In this document: in pieces, positions 50,741-63,859 of the stretch | Layout: the number at the start of each line of letters is the position of its first letter | How positions within the stretch are numbered: position 1 is the first letter of the stretch | Assembly (NCBI GenBank): GCA_029964075.1 | Contig: CM057149.1 | Span: 30,270,197-30,334,196, forward strand | Direction: 5' to 3' | Origin: Patiria pectinifera | Lineage: Eukaryota > Echinodermata > Asteroidea > Valvatida > Asterinidae | Length of the DNA stretch: 64,000 nucleotides | Notes under the pieces: model-generated | Databases searched by the model: none | Told to the model about the DNA's origin: nothing | What the model saw: only the letters and a program-made list of their open reading frames with translations | Program-made: the position numbers and the translations under genes

Positions 50741-51250
50741 TATTAGGGTTTGCCCTTCACTGACGTATAAACACTGTACACTCAGTGTGTTACCTCTGAG
50801 TGAAAGTTGGAAAAACACTCGGGTGGGACTCCAACCCACAACCTCCTGCTTTCTAGTGAACACGTCTTACTACTCGACCACCGATGTGGGATCGGTTGGC
50901 TGGTTCGAATCTGATGTACATGTGGCTTGAAGGGAAAAACCCTAATATTGATTTACATCACCCCGATGCAAATTCCATCTTGTGAATAGTTTATTTGCGG
51001 TACCCACTGCTACATGTACACGTACATCAGATTCCAACCAGCCAACTGATCCCCAAAGCTCGGTGGTCGAGTGGTAAGACGTCTGCACTAGAAAGCAGAA
51101 GGTTGTTGGTTCGAGTCCCAGCCGAGTAATTTTTTCCAACTTTCGCTTGGGAGGTACCACACTGAGTGTACAGTGTTTATACGTCGGTGAAGGGCAAAAC
51201 CTAATATTGAGTTACATCACCCAGACGCAAATTCCATCTTATGAATAGTA
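50741..51250. repeat. Inverted pair of tRNA-derived repeats
   Basis: The left arm (50741-50935) is the reverse complement of the right arm (about 50995-51214). Shared words are TATTAGG, TTTGCCCTTCAC, GACGTATAAACACTGTACAC and CAACC. The right arm holds a tRNA-like segment on the + strand (GGTGGTCGAGTGGTAAGACG, then B-box GGTTCGAGTCCC) and the left arm its mirror. Each is followed by the same direct tail (CTAATATTGA then GCAAATTCCATCTT, at about 50942 and 51201). This indicates two head-to-head SINE copies, ending about 160 bp before exon 10. Confidence 0.78.
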
Positions 51251-51410
51251 TTTCGGATCAAGCCCAAGTTAAAATAATCAAATATTAATTATTTGAAAAT
51301 GCAAAGCCCTAGTCTAGCACCACTTTTAAATCTACATTTCCTTTCACCTCAGTCCGGCACAATTTTTTTGTTTACCCCCCGTAATTAACCAGTCGTCTTT
51401 CTTTCCCCAG

Positions 51411-51576
51411 GTGAAGCAGATCCTGGCCTCGCAGCGCTGCAAGACGCTGAAAGAGGGCGACATTCTGGTGGAGATCAACGAGGAGTACATCCGGGATCTG
51501 CCTCACAACCAGGTGGTCAACAAGCTAAAGGAGTGCCCCCTGGGTGTGGAGACGACCATCGTGGTGCAGCGCGGAG
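51411..51576 (+). CDS. MAGI: MAGI exon 10: remainder of PDZ2
   Basis: 166 bp, phase 0 in and phase 1 out (CGGAG|GTGAGT), residues 742-796. The acceptor is CTTTCTTTCCCCAG. It encodes VKQILASQRCKTLKEGDILV, then EINEEYIRDLPHNQVVNKLK and ECPLGVETTIVVQRGG. This is the PDZ2 C-terminal half, with the GDILVEIN strand and the HNQVVNKLKECP helix B. The His opening helix B (residue 774 by count) is replaced by the pattern P-H-N-Q, compatible with class I-like binding, but I cannot assign specificity. Confidence 0.95.
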
Positions 51577-54500
51577 GTGAGTACACAACAGTTTTGTCGT
51601 CAAGGTACTTGTGATCGATCCTAAGTACATCACAATTCCGGTCACAAGTTTTTCGCAAATCCTTTCACAAGTCCAGTCATATGCGACAAGGGGATGAATT
51701 AAAACAAAAGGGATGCTTAGCTTTAGGTTCTGATATCCATGTATATTTTTCTTTCTATTTCGTGTTTTTTTTAAATATTATTTTTACTTGATATAGTATA
51801 CAGTAATGCACCTCAAAAATGACCTCTATTTCCTGGTCATAGTCTTCCCACATATGACCCCCTTGGAATGTCCCCGTACTTTCATATCAAATCATAAAAT
51901 TCCAAGGTTCCCCGCCACTCTGGAAATCAGGGAAAACCTTGGAAATGAGTTTCCATTTATCTTGTCGGGGAAAACTCTGGGACTCTGGGGAAACACACCA
52001 AACATCATGGACAACTTATGTACATGTAATTTGACAGTGACCCAGAAGGGAAAGTTTTTTTTCGCCAGTTTGGAATATGTGCATGTGTCTGGAAGTTGTG
52101 TCCATTTGACTGACTGGCTATGGTGGCTTTTTAGTGTTCATGGAGTGTGAATGTTCCACACTTCTCCAGACAATAATAATCGGCTGTGCTACACCACCTT
52201 TTGACTTCCCAGCAACATCGTTTATAAAGTGAAATATATCTCATAGAAATTTGGAAATTTCACACGGAAATATCAGGGAATTTTGTTTTTCGTAAAGTGC
52301 TGGAGAACCCTAAACCCGACATCTGCGATTGTAAGTCCTTTATCGAGACTGCCGCCTGCGGTTACTAAGGTCATCACGAATCCCGTCTACGTCATTTTTC
52401 AAATTTGCCCTGCCTATGATTGGAAACATGGGGGATTTTCAAAACCACGTCTCAATTTCAGCTGTGGCATCGGTTGTTTTCCCATGCAGCATGCCTCTTT
52501 GGGAGATTGTCACTGTCAATTCTAGACAAGCCCCTGTCCCGTTTCAGATTGGATAAAGTTGAGTGTATTTTTGATTGACAAATCAACCCTGGCTGGCTGA
52601 TAAATTCTACAAAGCCACCCCAGCAGTCAATCAAGTGACTGTATTGAACAGTTGAGTGCTCCCTGCTCAACCATTGTTGTAGACCAGTCCACCACAAGTT
52701 CTTTCATTGGTAAATCACACGTCCTTTCACAAGTCCAGTCACAAGTAACAGGGGGTGAACAATAACAAAGGAATGCCTTTGCTACAATTCATTGGAATAG
52801 ATTGAGACTTGAATTGAGACTGAAGGACTTGTGACGGACTTGTTAATCATTTTTTGTAATGAAACCAAGGATTCCTCAAAAGCGCCCTAGGCACTGAAGC
52901 TTGCAAGCCTGAAGAAACCTGTGGAGAGGAGACAATGAGAAGAAGTGACAGTTTTAGAGGTTGGAGGAAAATCCAGAAGATTTTCTGGAGAAAACCCACG
53001 GAATCAGGCAGGGACTGAAAACCTAATCCACATATTGGCCCAGACGGGATTCGAACCCGGGTCACAGCGGTGGAAGGCGAGGAAAGTACCGCTACGCCAA
53101 CCTGACTCTCCAAGACTTGACTTGTGATGCATTGATGGGCTTGTGATGGACTCGACTACAACACTGCTGCTTACCGGTACATACATGTACATGTAAAGCA
53201 GGATTGACTGGCTGTGACTGTTAATGTAACTTGATGTACCTATAGCTTTGCCTTGAGTGTATGCGACTGATAAGCCAGCTGTACCTACCAGTGACTTGCT
53301 TTTGCCTATTGGTGGAATTTGACTAGTCACAGTGCTAACACAAAATGTGACCTGACTGTTGGTGACTAGCCTGTGTATAAAGTTAAGGGAGGGAAGTGGA
53401 TTGGAAAGGTTTGGAATTCATACAAGTAAATCAAGCCGAAGATGTCAAAATAGGTTTTGGAAAAAAATGAACCATGGGTTGAGTCCACATCAGGGAAATG
53501 TGATTGACACCCACGCAAGCAGTGACAAAAGGGGAATAGAGTGGCTGAGGTCAGGGGTCAGAGGTGATGAAGGGTTGAGGCATTTAAAAAAAAGTTCCCC
53601 CTGTTGTCGTGCCCTTGGTATGCACAGATAAACTAGATTGGTTTCGGGTTGGCATGCATTTGTCAGACATCCAAAATCTGGTTGGTTGAATTATGGAGAA
53701 GTGCAAGATGCTGTGAATTTTATCATGAGGAATTTTATCAGATTCTGAAAAAAAATTCTTGTTTCTGTGCTCAATTCTATGTGCATGTTCATGTATACTG
53801 TGAACAGAATTGTCTATACACAAAATATGCAGTAAGTTAGTAACAATCATATTTTATTTTTAAAAGATTTTTTTTTTCACAGTAATAACAATCCTACCGC
53901 TGAAAAACTGCCCAAAACCTTTGAAAACAATATTGATCTGTATTTAAAATTGATTAAGAAACTCAATTTTTTTTTTCTCGAATTGTCAAAACCGTAAAAA
54001 TGTTGTTTGCCCCATCGATGTGCCTTATTTCCTCATCCCATATGGGTCATTCTGTAAATTTGGGGTCCACTTTTTTTCCTGTTCATATTTTACATCTGAC
54101 ATGATTTTGTAATTCTGATGTACTCCTGTCTCTTAACTCGGACAGGAAAAATGTCACACTTGGACCCTAAATTTATAGGAGGACCCATATCGCAGCATTA
54201 TATTACCATCAAATGTACCCACAAATTTAGGCTGGCCTAAAGATTTGAATAATGAACAGGTCTGATTATGCATGTCGTGTGTTGTGACCATGGTGGTTTG
54301 TTAATAAGATTTCATGCCCTGCTGTTGTGCAGCGACACATCCTTGAGCCAAGTTTGTTCTAGTCTGGCGCCCTGTTTGGCTTCATTTCTTTGCTAAACTT
54401 GATCTCATGCGTCATGACCTCCTGTGACCATTGGGGCACATACCATCTTGGAGAGCTATTAAAAAATACCTGGTTGAGGAATGTAGTCATTCTAATGACC

Positions 54501-55734
54501 TGACAAGCCATTGATTTAATACCAACTTGCCCTTGATTTACAGCCTTGTAGTCCAAATTAAATTACTCAAAATCTTGTTGCCTTGTTCAACTGGAACAGA
54601 ACCAGTCAGGATAGGGTTCCATTTCGGTACCAAACTGTTAATTGCTGCAACATAGAGTTACATGTAATGTACTTGTAATTTGTTTAAAGTACCAGTAATG
54701 ACAAACTACATGTCACTCGATCACTCATACTATGCACAGGGGTGAGATTTGTCAGTATTTATCAAGATTTCCGAGAAAAAAAATTGTCAGCATTTCTTAT
54801 TTCTGGATTAAAAAAAAAAAACTTTCGAAATCTGGAATTCCTGGGTATTTTTTTTAGAATGAATGAATTCATTAAAAAAAATTCTAAAATATTTTTGTTT
54901 TTAAATGGAGCTGTCATTTCTATCCCATACTGCACTCCTCATTTTTATGCTCAAACTTTAATGTGACCCAAGTGCATAGAGTTGGTTGAGTAAATGTATG
55001 GTTCAGTTGATTGCTTGTTGTTGCCTATTTTTATTTGATGGTACGTAACTTTTTAAGGTAATGTTTCCCAAAAGTCTGATCAGAAATAGTTGTTTTTTTT
55101 TATTAAAACTATAAAAATGTTTACAATACAGTGAAACTAATGATAAACTGCAAGGTTAAGATCATGAGAAAAGTCAAACTACTTATTTACATGAACAACT
55201 AACTCTTGAAAATCTAAGACGCTGATAATTGTTCAAGTTCAGAATGAGTGCAACACCTGCTTGTAAAGAGTAACAAGAATTTCTTTCGTGAGTGCCCAAT
55301 GTGGAGGCCAATAAGAACACCACCTACATATTTTCCACAAGGTCTCCACTGGCAGCATTGTTTTTCATCAGAGACCATTAAAATGCTTGACACCAGGAAT
55401 GATTCCACCAGTGTGGGGCAGTGGAGCCCCTATAGAGAAGCCAACCAGACAAGAACGCTGCTGGCAGACTGGGGTACTCTCTCGGACCTCTGTGCACAAA
55501 GACAACAACTAGAAGTTAGAACAACTTCTCTCACCCATGGGGTGCGCTACACCCCACGCTTGCTGATTCCCTCTACGTTTGCCTAGGGGTGATGCCTGCC
55601 TTGACCCTCTTTGCCATACGATACCCAAGCTTATTACGGCCCAGTAAATCTTGTTTCTATCCGTAGGAGGACCGTAATAATAACATTTATAAAGACTATG
55701 GCTAATATTAAACTGGATCCCAAATTCTTGGCAG
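51577..55734 (+). other. MAGI intron 10 (4.2 kb)
   Basis: A SINE on the minus strand (52845-53115) is the only clear element. Words CACAAGTCCAGTCA repeat near 51669 and 52731. The stretch 55210-55610 is of higher complexity, with a 112-codon frame that I do not recognise and which has no good splice sites in frame. The rest shows no gene. Confidence 0.75.
52845..53115 (-). repeat. tRNA-headed SINE, minus strand
   Basis: On the minus strand: head AGTCAGGTTGGCGTAGCGGT, B-box CCCGGGTTCGAATCCCG, then GGCCAATATGTGGATTAGG and TTTTCAGTCCCTGCC. The body contains an internal TCTCC/GGTTT-rich segment. Apparently near full length. Confidence 0.7.
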
Positions 55735-55784
55735 GTATGCTGAAGCCCGTGCGCAGTCTGAGCAAGATCAAGCCAGTCAAGACG
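55735..55784 (+). CDS. MAGI: MAGI exon 11: short basic linker after PDZ2
   Basis: 50 bp micro-exon, phase 1 in and phase 0 out (AAGACG|GTGAGT), residues 797-813. The acceptor is AATTCTTGGCAG. It encodes GMLKPVRSLSKIKPVKT, a strongly basic peptide directly after PDZ2. Both borders are good and the phases fit exons 10 and 12, which is the main evidence for so short an exon. It could be a cassette exon, but skipping it would break frame (50 is not a multiple of 3). Confidence 0.85.
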
Positions 55785-57138
55785 GTGAGTCCAACATTTC
55801 TGTCCATTTTTCCTTCCCTAATGCTGTCGGTAATGTTCGTACAGACCAGAAAACCGGGATTTTTGATAAAGGTTTGTGCAAATTTGGTGTTGTAAAAAGG
55901 TTAAAGATTGATAAAGCAGACTTGCCTTTGTCTTAGTGCTTGTCCATGACTCTACACTTGTTTTTCAAAGAACAGATCATGCCGTCTTGTGATCTCAATT
56001 TTGATGGACCTGTTTATTGTTTATTTCAACTTGATGCTACTGTTCGTTTCTTTTTTAACCTAAGGCTAACGTTAGTTGCTGCCGCACATGTATGAGAGCT
56101 TTTTATTGAAAGTGAAAGAAATCGAGTTATCAGTAACTGAAATGTTACAGTGTGCAACTTGCCATTTTCCCCAAACTGAGTGACGAATTACAAACAAAAT
56201 ACTGACAAATGTAAAGAAACGATTGTCAGAAATTTTCTAGACTTAACTAACCAAAATAACTACTGTGATAACTGTGCAGTATGCATTTAGTATAGATGAC
56301 GGTCCTGCAAGGCGAAATTGGTGCAATGAGATTTGATACAGCCAAATATCGGAAAACGAGGCAGCCCCACCCCAACTCTCCTCCAATAAGTCTGTGCAAA
56401 CCAAAAATGCACAGAAGCCGAACTTTTTGACATGGCACGTCCATGAGCATTGAAGTTTCCCGAAACGCAAGTATCCTGCCAGTCGTTAGATTAATGAAGC
56501 AGTATAAAACCAAATGAATTGATGAAAACTGGAACAACAAATTTGATCCTGCAGTAACAGGGTTTAAAATCTTGCTTGATTTATTGTGACACGGCAATAA
56601 ACCACCACGGAAATAATATGCATCAAATGGCAGCATAGCTACTGAATGCAAGTTTTCCGACAATTTTGGTTCGGGCGTCACTGAACATGAAATAGGGCAA
56701 TTGCAATTGTCTTTGATTGAAATCAAATTAAGCTAGATGAGTTGAAGATTGAAACAAAACACGAAAAGACTTTGATATAGGCAATGAAATTTCAAGGATC
56801 CAATGTTGTGTCTCGGCAAAGCTTGAATTGGGACAAACATTTAGAAACATTACCTGTTAACTTTGAGGCTATTGAGACAAAGTGGTAGATCGTAAAATCT
56901 TGTGCCTGATGGCTGTTGTTTTTTAGTCTTAAAAACATTCACGGAAATGTTATTTTTTATTGTTTATCGATGTCTTGAACATGTACCCAGCACAGGTTTT
57001 ATGCACTGGTTGGACGAGGCTGGAAAAGATACATTGTTTTTTATTTCAAATAAAATTTATAGTGTGCTGTAAAATACAACTAAACCATTTAGACGCTATT
57101 ACCAAATCAGTCATATAAAACTTTTTTCCAGTTCTTCA

Positions 57139-57362
57139 TAAATCTGTGGAAAGAATGTTGCAACCCGACACGCCACTTCAGCGGTTGTGTACAAAGTCTA
57201 TGGAGAGTCAAGAAATTTTTCTAAGTATTTCCCAACAAAATGGGAAATGTTTCTCAGTCCCAGATTCATGTCTTACATCTACCATCATTTTTGCAATGAC
57301 TGACCTTCATTGAGATGATATATGAAGCAAAAAAAAGTGGCGTCAGGTTACAACATATTTTC
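57139..57362. mobile_element. Short foldback (family G, copy 2)
   Basis: Left end GAATGTTGCAACCCGACACG and right end GGCGTCAGGTTACAACAT, with the arms inverted over about 25 bp. The interior matches 41118-41305 in opposite orientation (GTTGTGTACAAAGTCTATGG, TTTCTCAGTCCCAGATT). Confidence 0.7.
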
Positions 57363-60300
57363 CAAATCTGTTTTGGTTAACGTGTTAGACTTGAAACATT
57401 TTTTAATTCAAATCTAACATTGCTTGAGTTAGTCAATACAGTGCTACAACATCCATTCCACCTTTGTATTTGTGAAATATTCAAGTGACAGAATTTTATG
57501 TTAAACACAAAGATTTTAATATGAATGTGTCCTTGACACAAGACGAAGCTGACATTTTTGTTATGAGCAACTCCTTTTGTAATGGTTCAAGTATGAGATA
57601 ATTTTTGTTTAAAAAAAAATGAGAATGAAAGCCGAACTGTTTATAGCCCCATAAACATAGCAGCTGGTTGTATGGAGATGGCGGGCCTGTAAATTATCAC
57701 AGCATGGTCCCGCAGATGCCAACCAGTTAAAAACATACCAGGCTGTCCCTCAGTACAAACCTACAAGGTATATAAAACCACATTGGACTAGAAAAAAAAG
57801 AGGAAAAACAACTGGTATTTATTTTGAGATTTCTACTAGTTTCATATGAGTTTTTAAAGTCATACATCATACGTTTTAGGGCAAATATGTGACCCTGTCA
57901 CCACGAAATGAGCTTACAGTTGGAAATTGCCATTGTGCAGTACAGTGGGACAAAGCCAAAATTTGAAGGGGTGGTCGATTTGTTGTTTTTCAGGTGAACC
58001 TTAATCTGTTGGTCCGGTTGTACCTTTCTCCAATTGATTTGTTCTGTCAAACATCAATTTTTAAAATCTATTTTATCCCGTGTATTATACCGTACATGTA
58101 CATGTAAGTTGACAGGTTCATTTACTGTAACACAACTGCAGGATTTTTCAATGCCATTTTCTCAAGAGTCAGTTTTACAACTTCAAGTAAGTTGGTGGTC
58201 TTTTTTTCCCGTTACTGAACTCAGTACCCCTTAATGTATCATTGGAATGCTCTTGTTCTACAGAATCTAGATAAACAAATCTCTCAATTCTTAAAAAAAG
58301 TCTGACTTGAAGCTCATGCTGTGATGACAGGTCACATATATTTAAAGGAGTTGTTCTATTAATGCTTGTACTTCTTTTATATGAAAAAAAATCCCGCGTT
58401 AGGTGTTAAATCTTTTGAAAACAACTTTAAACACTTGAAGAGAAATGTGTTATTTTACACAATCAAACTTACTGGGGTTTTTTCTCTTGACATTTAGTGG
58501 TGGGAGAAATCAGAGATTTCAAAATCCGGTTATCCTAATTTTTTTGAAACCGAATGAACGGTTATCCGATTCACCGGAAGTTCCCATTCAGTTCACAGTC
58601 ATGCCAACAAAAAGTGACGAGTGAGGTGCCACATGGAATGCTGTCCACAGTGATTTGGTATAGCTTGCAGGACTGAATGATCTCTGGGCTTTTACAAAAA
58701 ACACTTTGAGAGCTGTAATGTTGAAGAAAATGGGTGGGAACTCTCTGATCAGACCAATGGGCAGGCTGTTCATGAACCAAGAAGACCACTAGTGAGTGAA
58801 TGCAGTTACAATCAGAGACCATGGAGCACATTGGGGGATGTTCCAGTTGTTTTCTTGAGCTTGTGTCACACACACAAAAATGGAAGGCCTAATGTTTTTA
58901 AGGTTGGTTTCGAATATGCAGTTTCCAAAATCTAAACTGAATAGTGGAATTCAAACCCAATTTAAAAAAGAAAGATTTTAATCCCACCAAGTTTCGCGCA
59001 ACATCGTCGCCCTTCATCAGAAGTTATTACTGTCTGGACGTCAGGTGGCACGAGCCAGACACATTTTTGAAGCATGATTGCCGGGGCATTTCGAGTCTGT
59101 CGCAAATATGAATTGAGTTGAACATTTACAATGATTTATAAGCTCAAGTTGGGACGGAAATGTTACCAAAGTAAGTGACACATTCAACAGGTGCTTAATT
59201 TGATGTCATGTTTGGCGCCATGAATTTGCAATAATCCTCTGAAGCATTCACCTCCCCACAAATCGGGCCCACTTCCCTAGTGGAGTTGGAAATCGGTGTT
59301 ATGTTAAAAGTATTTTCCAGAGAATCTGCAGTTAATATATCTGCCGACAAAATTATAGGGTTTTAAAATTTTTTCGACACATTACAGTTTTCTGAAAGTT
59401 GATCAATACCAGGCATTGCTTCAAAAGCTCGAATTATAAGGCCTTTTTTGTAAATTGGTGTATCTGTGCCGTTCAGTGAAGCATATAACAGCCCAGCTAA
59501 TGCAGAACGAACAGTTGATTCACATGCTTACTTGTGCAATGCATGGCCCCCCCCCCCAAAAAAACCCAAAATAACTGACCAGCGTCCCACTCTATTTTTT
59601 CTGGCTATAGACATTTAGAGCCCCCTCCCCCCTCCCCCCACAAAAGGATTTATCCACCCACCCACCCTTATTTATTTTTTTTAATGGGAAACAAAACTTT
59701 TTATTTGGCCTAAAAAAAACCTCAGACTGAGTCTGTTTTTAGAGGTTAGGACCAGTCTTGTGAAAACCTTGAAAGTTGAACCATGAAGATAATTCATTTT
59801 AATAGCGCCATGGTTGCACATTCTTTCTTGTAAATGTAACTTGTTTTTAGTCGTCCTGTATTCCCTGAACTTCCTCATAAAATGTTAACAAATAGTTGCC
59901 TGCTTGTTGTCAAGCAGTTCTTTGAGTTCAGAGGTCAGCACAAGCTTCCAATATCTTGAATGTTTGATCTTAGTACAATACTCTCCCTTGACTGGAAACC
60001 AAATCCTCTCAGCTAATAAATCTAAACCCTGTTTATCTGAAAGGTCCCCAACTCCATTATATATTTCCTTCTCTTGCTTGTCAGCTGCACAAAAGAAGTT
60101 GATGATAGTATAGAGTGACGGATATCACTCACTCCTTATCAAAAGAAAGCACATTTTCCCAAGAGTGAGGTTTTATATTTTGGTGTGTGTGGGTTTTTTT
60201 CACCTCCAGTTTATTTAAATCCTCTTTTCTGCTGATGATGTATCACCACAGATAATGCACGCTTGTGGCTTAAGTATGGGTCCAATTTCATAGCTTACCC

Positions 60301-60500
60301 AGCCATATTACGATAACAATTCTATGCTGACAGTGCCTGCAAATTCTTCGCTAATCCTGTCAGCCCAGAGTCCCTAGTTATGGGATGTGTACCATACACG
60401 TGCACACAAGGCAGCATTCCTTTGCTAACCTGTGACACTTGCTAACCAATTTATTGTTAATGGTTAGCGAAGAAACTTTGCTTACTTCAAGCAGAGGTGT

Positions 60501-60749
60501 GGGCCCAATTTCATGGTTCTGCTTACCGTTAGTGAAAAATCCCCGCTTACTGTAGCAGAAATTCTCGGCTTATTTTGGTAAGCGTATTTCACGGGTTACT
60601 GAAGCATTTCAGCTTATGCACATGCATACATCTCGTAACTAAGGATTCTGTGCTTACAGGGTTAGCGCAGAATTTTCTGCTAGCGCTGTTAGCAGCACAG
60701 AATGGTAATCGTAAGCGTGGAATTCTGCGGTTAGCACAAAATTGGGCCC
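60501..60749. mobile_element. Foldback MITE with GGGCCCAATTT ends, copy 2
   Basis: Ends GGGCCCAATTTCATGG and CACAAAATTGGGCCC, same termini as 16844-17089. The interior has TTAGC/GCTTAC-rich self-complementary words but is much diverged. It ends about 63 bp before exon 12. Confidence 0.75.
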
Positions 60750-60812
60750 TGATCACGGACACTGATCACAGCTTGTCTGATTTTGAATCAATATTTTTTC
60801 TTTCATAATCAG

Positions 60813-60915
60813 CCCAAGACTCCAGAACCGAGGGACAAGGAGGATCTGGACCACAAGGTTTTCCGAAACTCTGAAGATCGTGATTATCGCCCTCACAGTA
60901 ACGGACCCCACAAAG
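60813..60915 (+). CDS. MAGI: MAGI exon 12: charged linker
   Basis: 103 bp, phase 0 in and phase 1 out (CACAAAG|GTGAGA), residues 814-847. The acceptor is TTTCATAATCAG. It encodes PKTPEPRDKEDLDHKVFRNS, then EDRDYRPHSNGPHKG, a charged, probably disordered segment between PDZ2 and PDZ3. The next exon must start in phase 1. I found no convincing one up to the assembly gap, so it lies in the gap or beyond the window. Confidence 0.85.
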
Positions 60916-61400
60916 GTGAGATATCATTTTCATTACAAGGTTAGGGGGCATCGAGAGGCAGGATTTATTTTATGCATTTTTGCCCTTAACGAGGCTAAAA
61001 GCCACTCCAGGTACAAGCTACAATAGAAATAAAAAGAAGAGTAGGTACCCAGGAAAACTGAAGGTAGGAACTGGCATTCCTCTTGAAATGGGACAGATCA
61101 GAGGTTGGAGGGAAACAAGCACCAGGCAAGGAATTCCAAAGGATATGGACAAGTTTTGCAGGGTTGGCGGTTGGAAGCAAAAGATAGATAGCAGCCATTG
61201 AGAAATTAAGGACTGCTGAACAGCTACCAAAACTGAAATAGTTGTAGTCACTTTTGGATGCTTGTTTAAGATGGAGTATATTGAGTGTCTTTTCTTACTT
61301 AAAATGGACAAAATTACTGAATGAGGTTTGAAGTTTTGGAGCTGGCATTTAAATGAATGGTACTTACCGGTACAGGGTACTTGTTTAGGTTCATCTGCAC

Positions 61401-61758
61401 TTAGGCCAAAAAAAAAAAGTCTCCGGTTTCTGGTACGCGTGCGCGTCGCCGTAGCCATGCGCGTCGGCTAAATGAAAAAGTTTTTTTTTTCAATGAAAGA
61501 TATTGTCTCAAAACCGCCAAACTCACTGGTTTGACTGGAATCCTGCTGCTGCACAATTTTAACGTTTTTTTGGATGGGGTTATGATCGAGAATAAGCTTT
61601 ATGTGGCCTCTCTGGACTCCCATATATTTGCACTAAGTTTAGTCGGGCACCATTTGCAGTCATCAGCCGACATTTGAGGCAAAAAAAATCCGCGTCGCCG
61701 CACCACTTTTTGGGCAAGCTCCATACCAGAAACCGGAGACTTTTTTTGTGTGGCCTTA
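61401..61758. mobile_element. MITE with AGTCTCCGGTTTCTGGTA ends
   Basis: Left end TTAGGCCAAAA..., AGTCTCCGGTTTCTGGTA; right end TACCAGAAACCGGAGACT then GTGTGGCCTTA. About 36 bp inverted repeats, 358 bp long, with subterminal CGCGTCGCCG on both sides. Non-coding; superfamily not assigned. Confidence 0.8.
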
Positions 61759-62580
61759 TAGTGCCATGTACATTTGCTTCTTAGTCTTACTCCAATGGTA
61801 GAAATGTATACAATGTATTAACATTTGCTTTTCTGTGTGATCTGTTGTTCCATTTCGGGGGCTACATTTTATTCTCTGCATATATATGTGTTTGCCTGCC
61901 ACATTGCCAGCCTTCAGAAAACACTAAGTGTCTTAATTCTGGTGTTTTGGGAGATGACCCACTCGATGCTGCATGTACATGTACACATGAAACAGCAGTT
62001 GGCAGCATGGATGACTTGTTTTTTTGAAATGCTAGATATTGGCCCCTGCCGCTGTTTATTTTCTTTTCTCACCCTCTGAGGATGAGTTTACAGTTTTGTT
62101 CAATGTTGGCATTGGATCCTCGGTGCCAAAGACACTGTAAACACACATGTAGAACCCCTTGTGTTGTGTATCGTAGTGTTCTTATGCAGAAGGGGTAAAA
62201 CTGCCTCGCTAAAATGCTGATGAATACTGTTGAGAAAGTAGTGATATTACTGGCTTAAAAACATGGAATTCGTTATTCTTGTTAAAAATATCTTAGAGGG
62301 AAAGCAATTTCTTTTTAGAATGCCCCATCAGTTCATGTTCCTCCCCCAAAAAATTATCAACTCCGTTTGAACAGGTCACTGATTATTATCTTTTGGCCTA
62401 CAGTGCATTATTATTCACAACAAGAAGGGTATGCACATGTATGTGTACGTGTCAACCATGTACCTGTACTCGATGTTGGTAAAGCTTTTGATGAAACGAG
62501 CAGTTGAAAATGACCGCGCGGGTTGATTACTAATTGGGATTTTGAAAAGTTGGCAGCTATGCTGATATTTTTAAATTAAC

Positions 62581-62610
62581 ATGTTTTGTGTTTTAAAAAA
62601 CACAAAACAT
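62581..62610. repeat. 30 bp near-perfect palindrome
   Basis: ATGTTTTGTGTTTT followed directly by its complement AAAACACAAAACAT after a short AA centre. It could extrude as a small hairpin; no function is apparent. Confidence 0.75.
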
Positions 62611-63020
62611 TTTATCCACTTTTCTAGCAAACAGATTATGATACTGGGAATAATACTATTGAGAATGAGATCAAACTACCATCTCACTCCGTACAAACAT
62701 ATTTCGATTAGATACATTGGTACAATTAAAGCCACGTAGGATCGTTTGCAGGTACCCAGAGATGTACCTGCTCCTAGCGATTGAATGACAGAAACTTGCT
62801 CAAATTAAAGATGGGACTGGTATCAAATACCCTGTGAAATTATTCAAGCTGAAAGTGAAATGGTATCATTTGTGAGAAAACAAACAATGAAGAGGGTTTC
62901 AAAATACCAGGGTGGCTGTGGCCACACTTTGTTTATGTGCATTAGCAGCAGAATCCAATTACGAGACCAAAAAAATGAGCTTACGTTTTCTCTGTTGTCT
63001 TGAAATTTATACACTGAGCT

Positions 63021-63520
63021 NNNNNNNNNNNNNNNNNNNNNNNNNNNNNNNNNNNNNNNNNNNNNNNNNNNNNNNNNNNNNNNNNNNNNNNNNNNNNNNN
63101 NNNNNNNNNNNNNNNNNNNNNNNNNNNNNNNNNNNNNNNNNNNNNNNNNNNNNNNNNNNNNNNNNNNNNNNNNNNNNNNNNNNNNNNNNNNNNNNNNNNN
63201 NNNNNNNNNNNNNNNNNNNNNNNNNNNNNNNNNNNNNNNNNNNNNNNNNNNNNNNNNNNNNNNNNNNNNNNNNNNNNNNNNNNNNNNNNNNNNNNNNNNN
63301 NNNNNNNNNNNNNNNNNNNNNNNNNNNNNNNNNNNNNNNNNNNNNNNNNNNNNNNNNNNNNNNNNNNNNNNNNNNNNNNNNNNNNNNNNNNNNNNNNNNN
63401 NNNNNNNNNNNNNNNNNNNNNNNNNNNNNNNNNNNNNNNNNNNNNNNNNNNNNNNNNNNNNNNNNNNNNNNNNNNNNNNNNNNNNNNNNNNNNNNNNNNN
63501 NNNNNNNNNNNNNNNNNNNN
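63021..63520. other. Assembly gap
   Basis: Exactly 500 undetermined bases, probably a placeholder of arbitrary size. The long frames through it on both strands are meaningless. Related repeat words on its right side suggest it interrupts a repeat. Confidence 0.99.
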
Positions 63521-63859
63521 CAGTGTCCCAACTGTAGTTTACATTGATGTATACAACTATAAAACGCTCCCTACAGCTCTGATATACGCCTGACTGTACT
63601 GGGGACCACTGAAATTAGCAAATTGACGGGCTAATCTATAGTTGGGTATATGTCCCACTTACTTGGGACCGTTTTGACATTAGCTATGTATGGGTGGGGC
63701 CCTCATAGTTGGTCGGCCACGCAATCTTTGAATTTTGCAAAATGTTGCTGGACTAAAAACCCAGCTGGACAACTCATCCAATTACATGTAGGCAGTGCAC
63801 GTGGCAGGCCGCCCTGTATGCACACACATGCACGACGACAATACATGGTGCCAGCATGC

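Larger units (their letters stand above)
55785..60812 (+). other. MAGI intron 11 (5.0 kb)
   Basis: Contains a foldback of family G (57139-57362), C- and A-runs at 59548-59566 and 59620-59640, and a GGGCCCAATTT foldback (60501-60749), with a decayed relative just before it from about 60278. A minus-strand frame at 58571-58873 is not recognisable; nearby CCGGTTATCC/GGTTATCCG words suggest a decayed transposon. No gene seen. Confidence 0.75.

Noticed and set aside
51060-51130. Functional tRNA gene with B-box GGTTCGAGTCCC
   Set aside because: It is one arm of an inverted repeat pair and lacks a convincing cloverleaf.
55248-55586. 112-codon + strand frame in intron 10
   Set aside because: Composition is coding-like but there is no homology I recognise and no in-frame splice sites; it could equally be conserved non-coding DNA.
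58571-58873. 100-codon minus-strand frame in intron 11
   Set aside because: Possible decayed transposase fragment, but no diagnostic residues could be identified.
62751-62795. Candidate MAGI exon 13 after TTGCAG at 62750
   Set aside because: In the required phase 1 it reads only seven or eight codons before an in-frame TAG, and the translation does not resemble MAGI.
62912-63547. Long frames across the assembly gap on both strands
   Set aside because: They consist almost wholly of undetermined bases.
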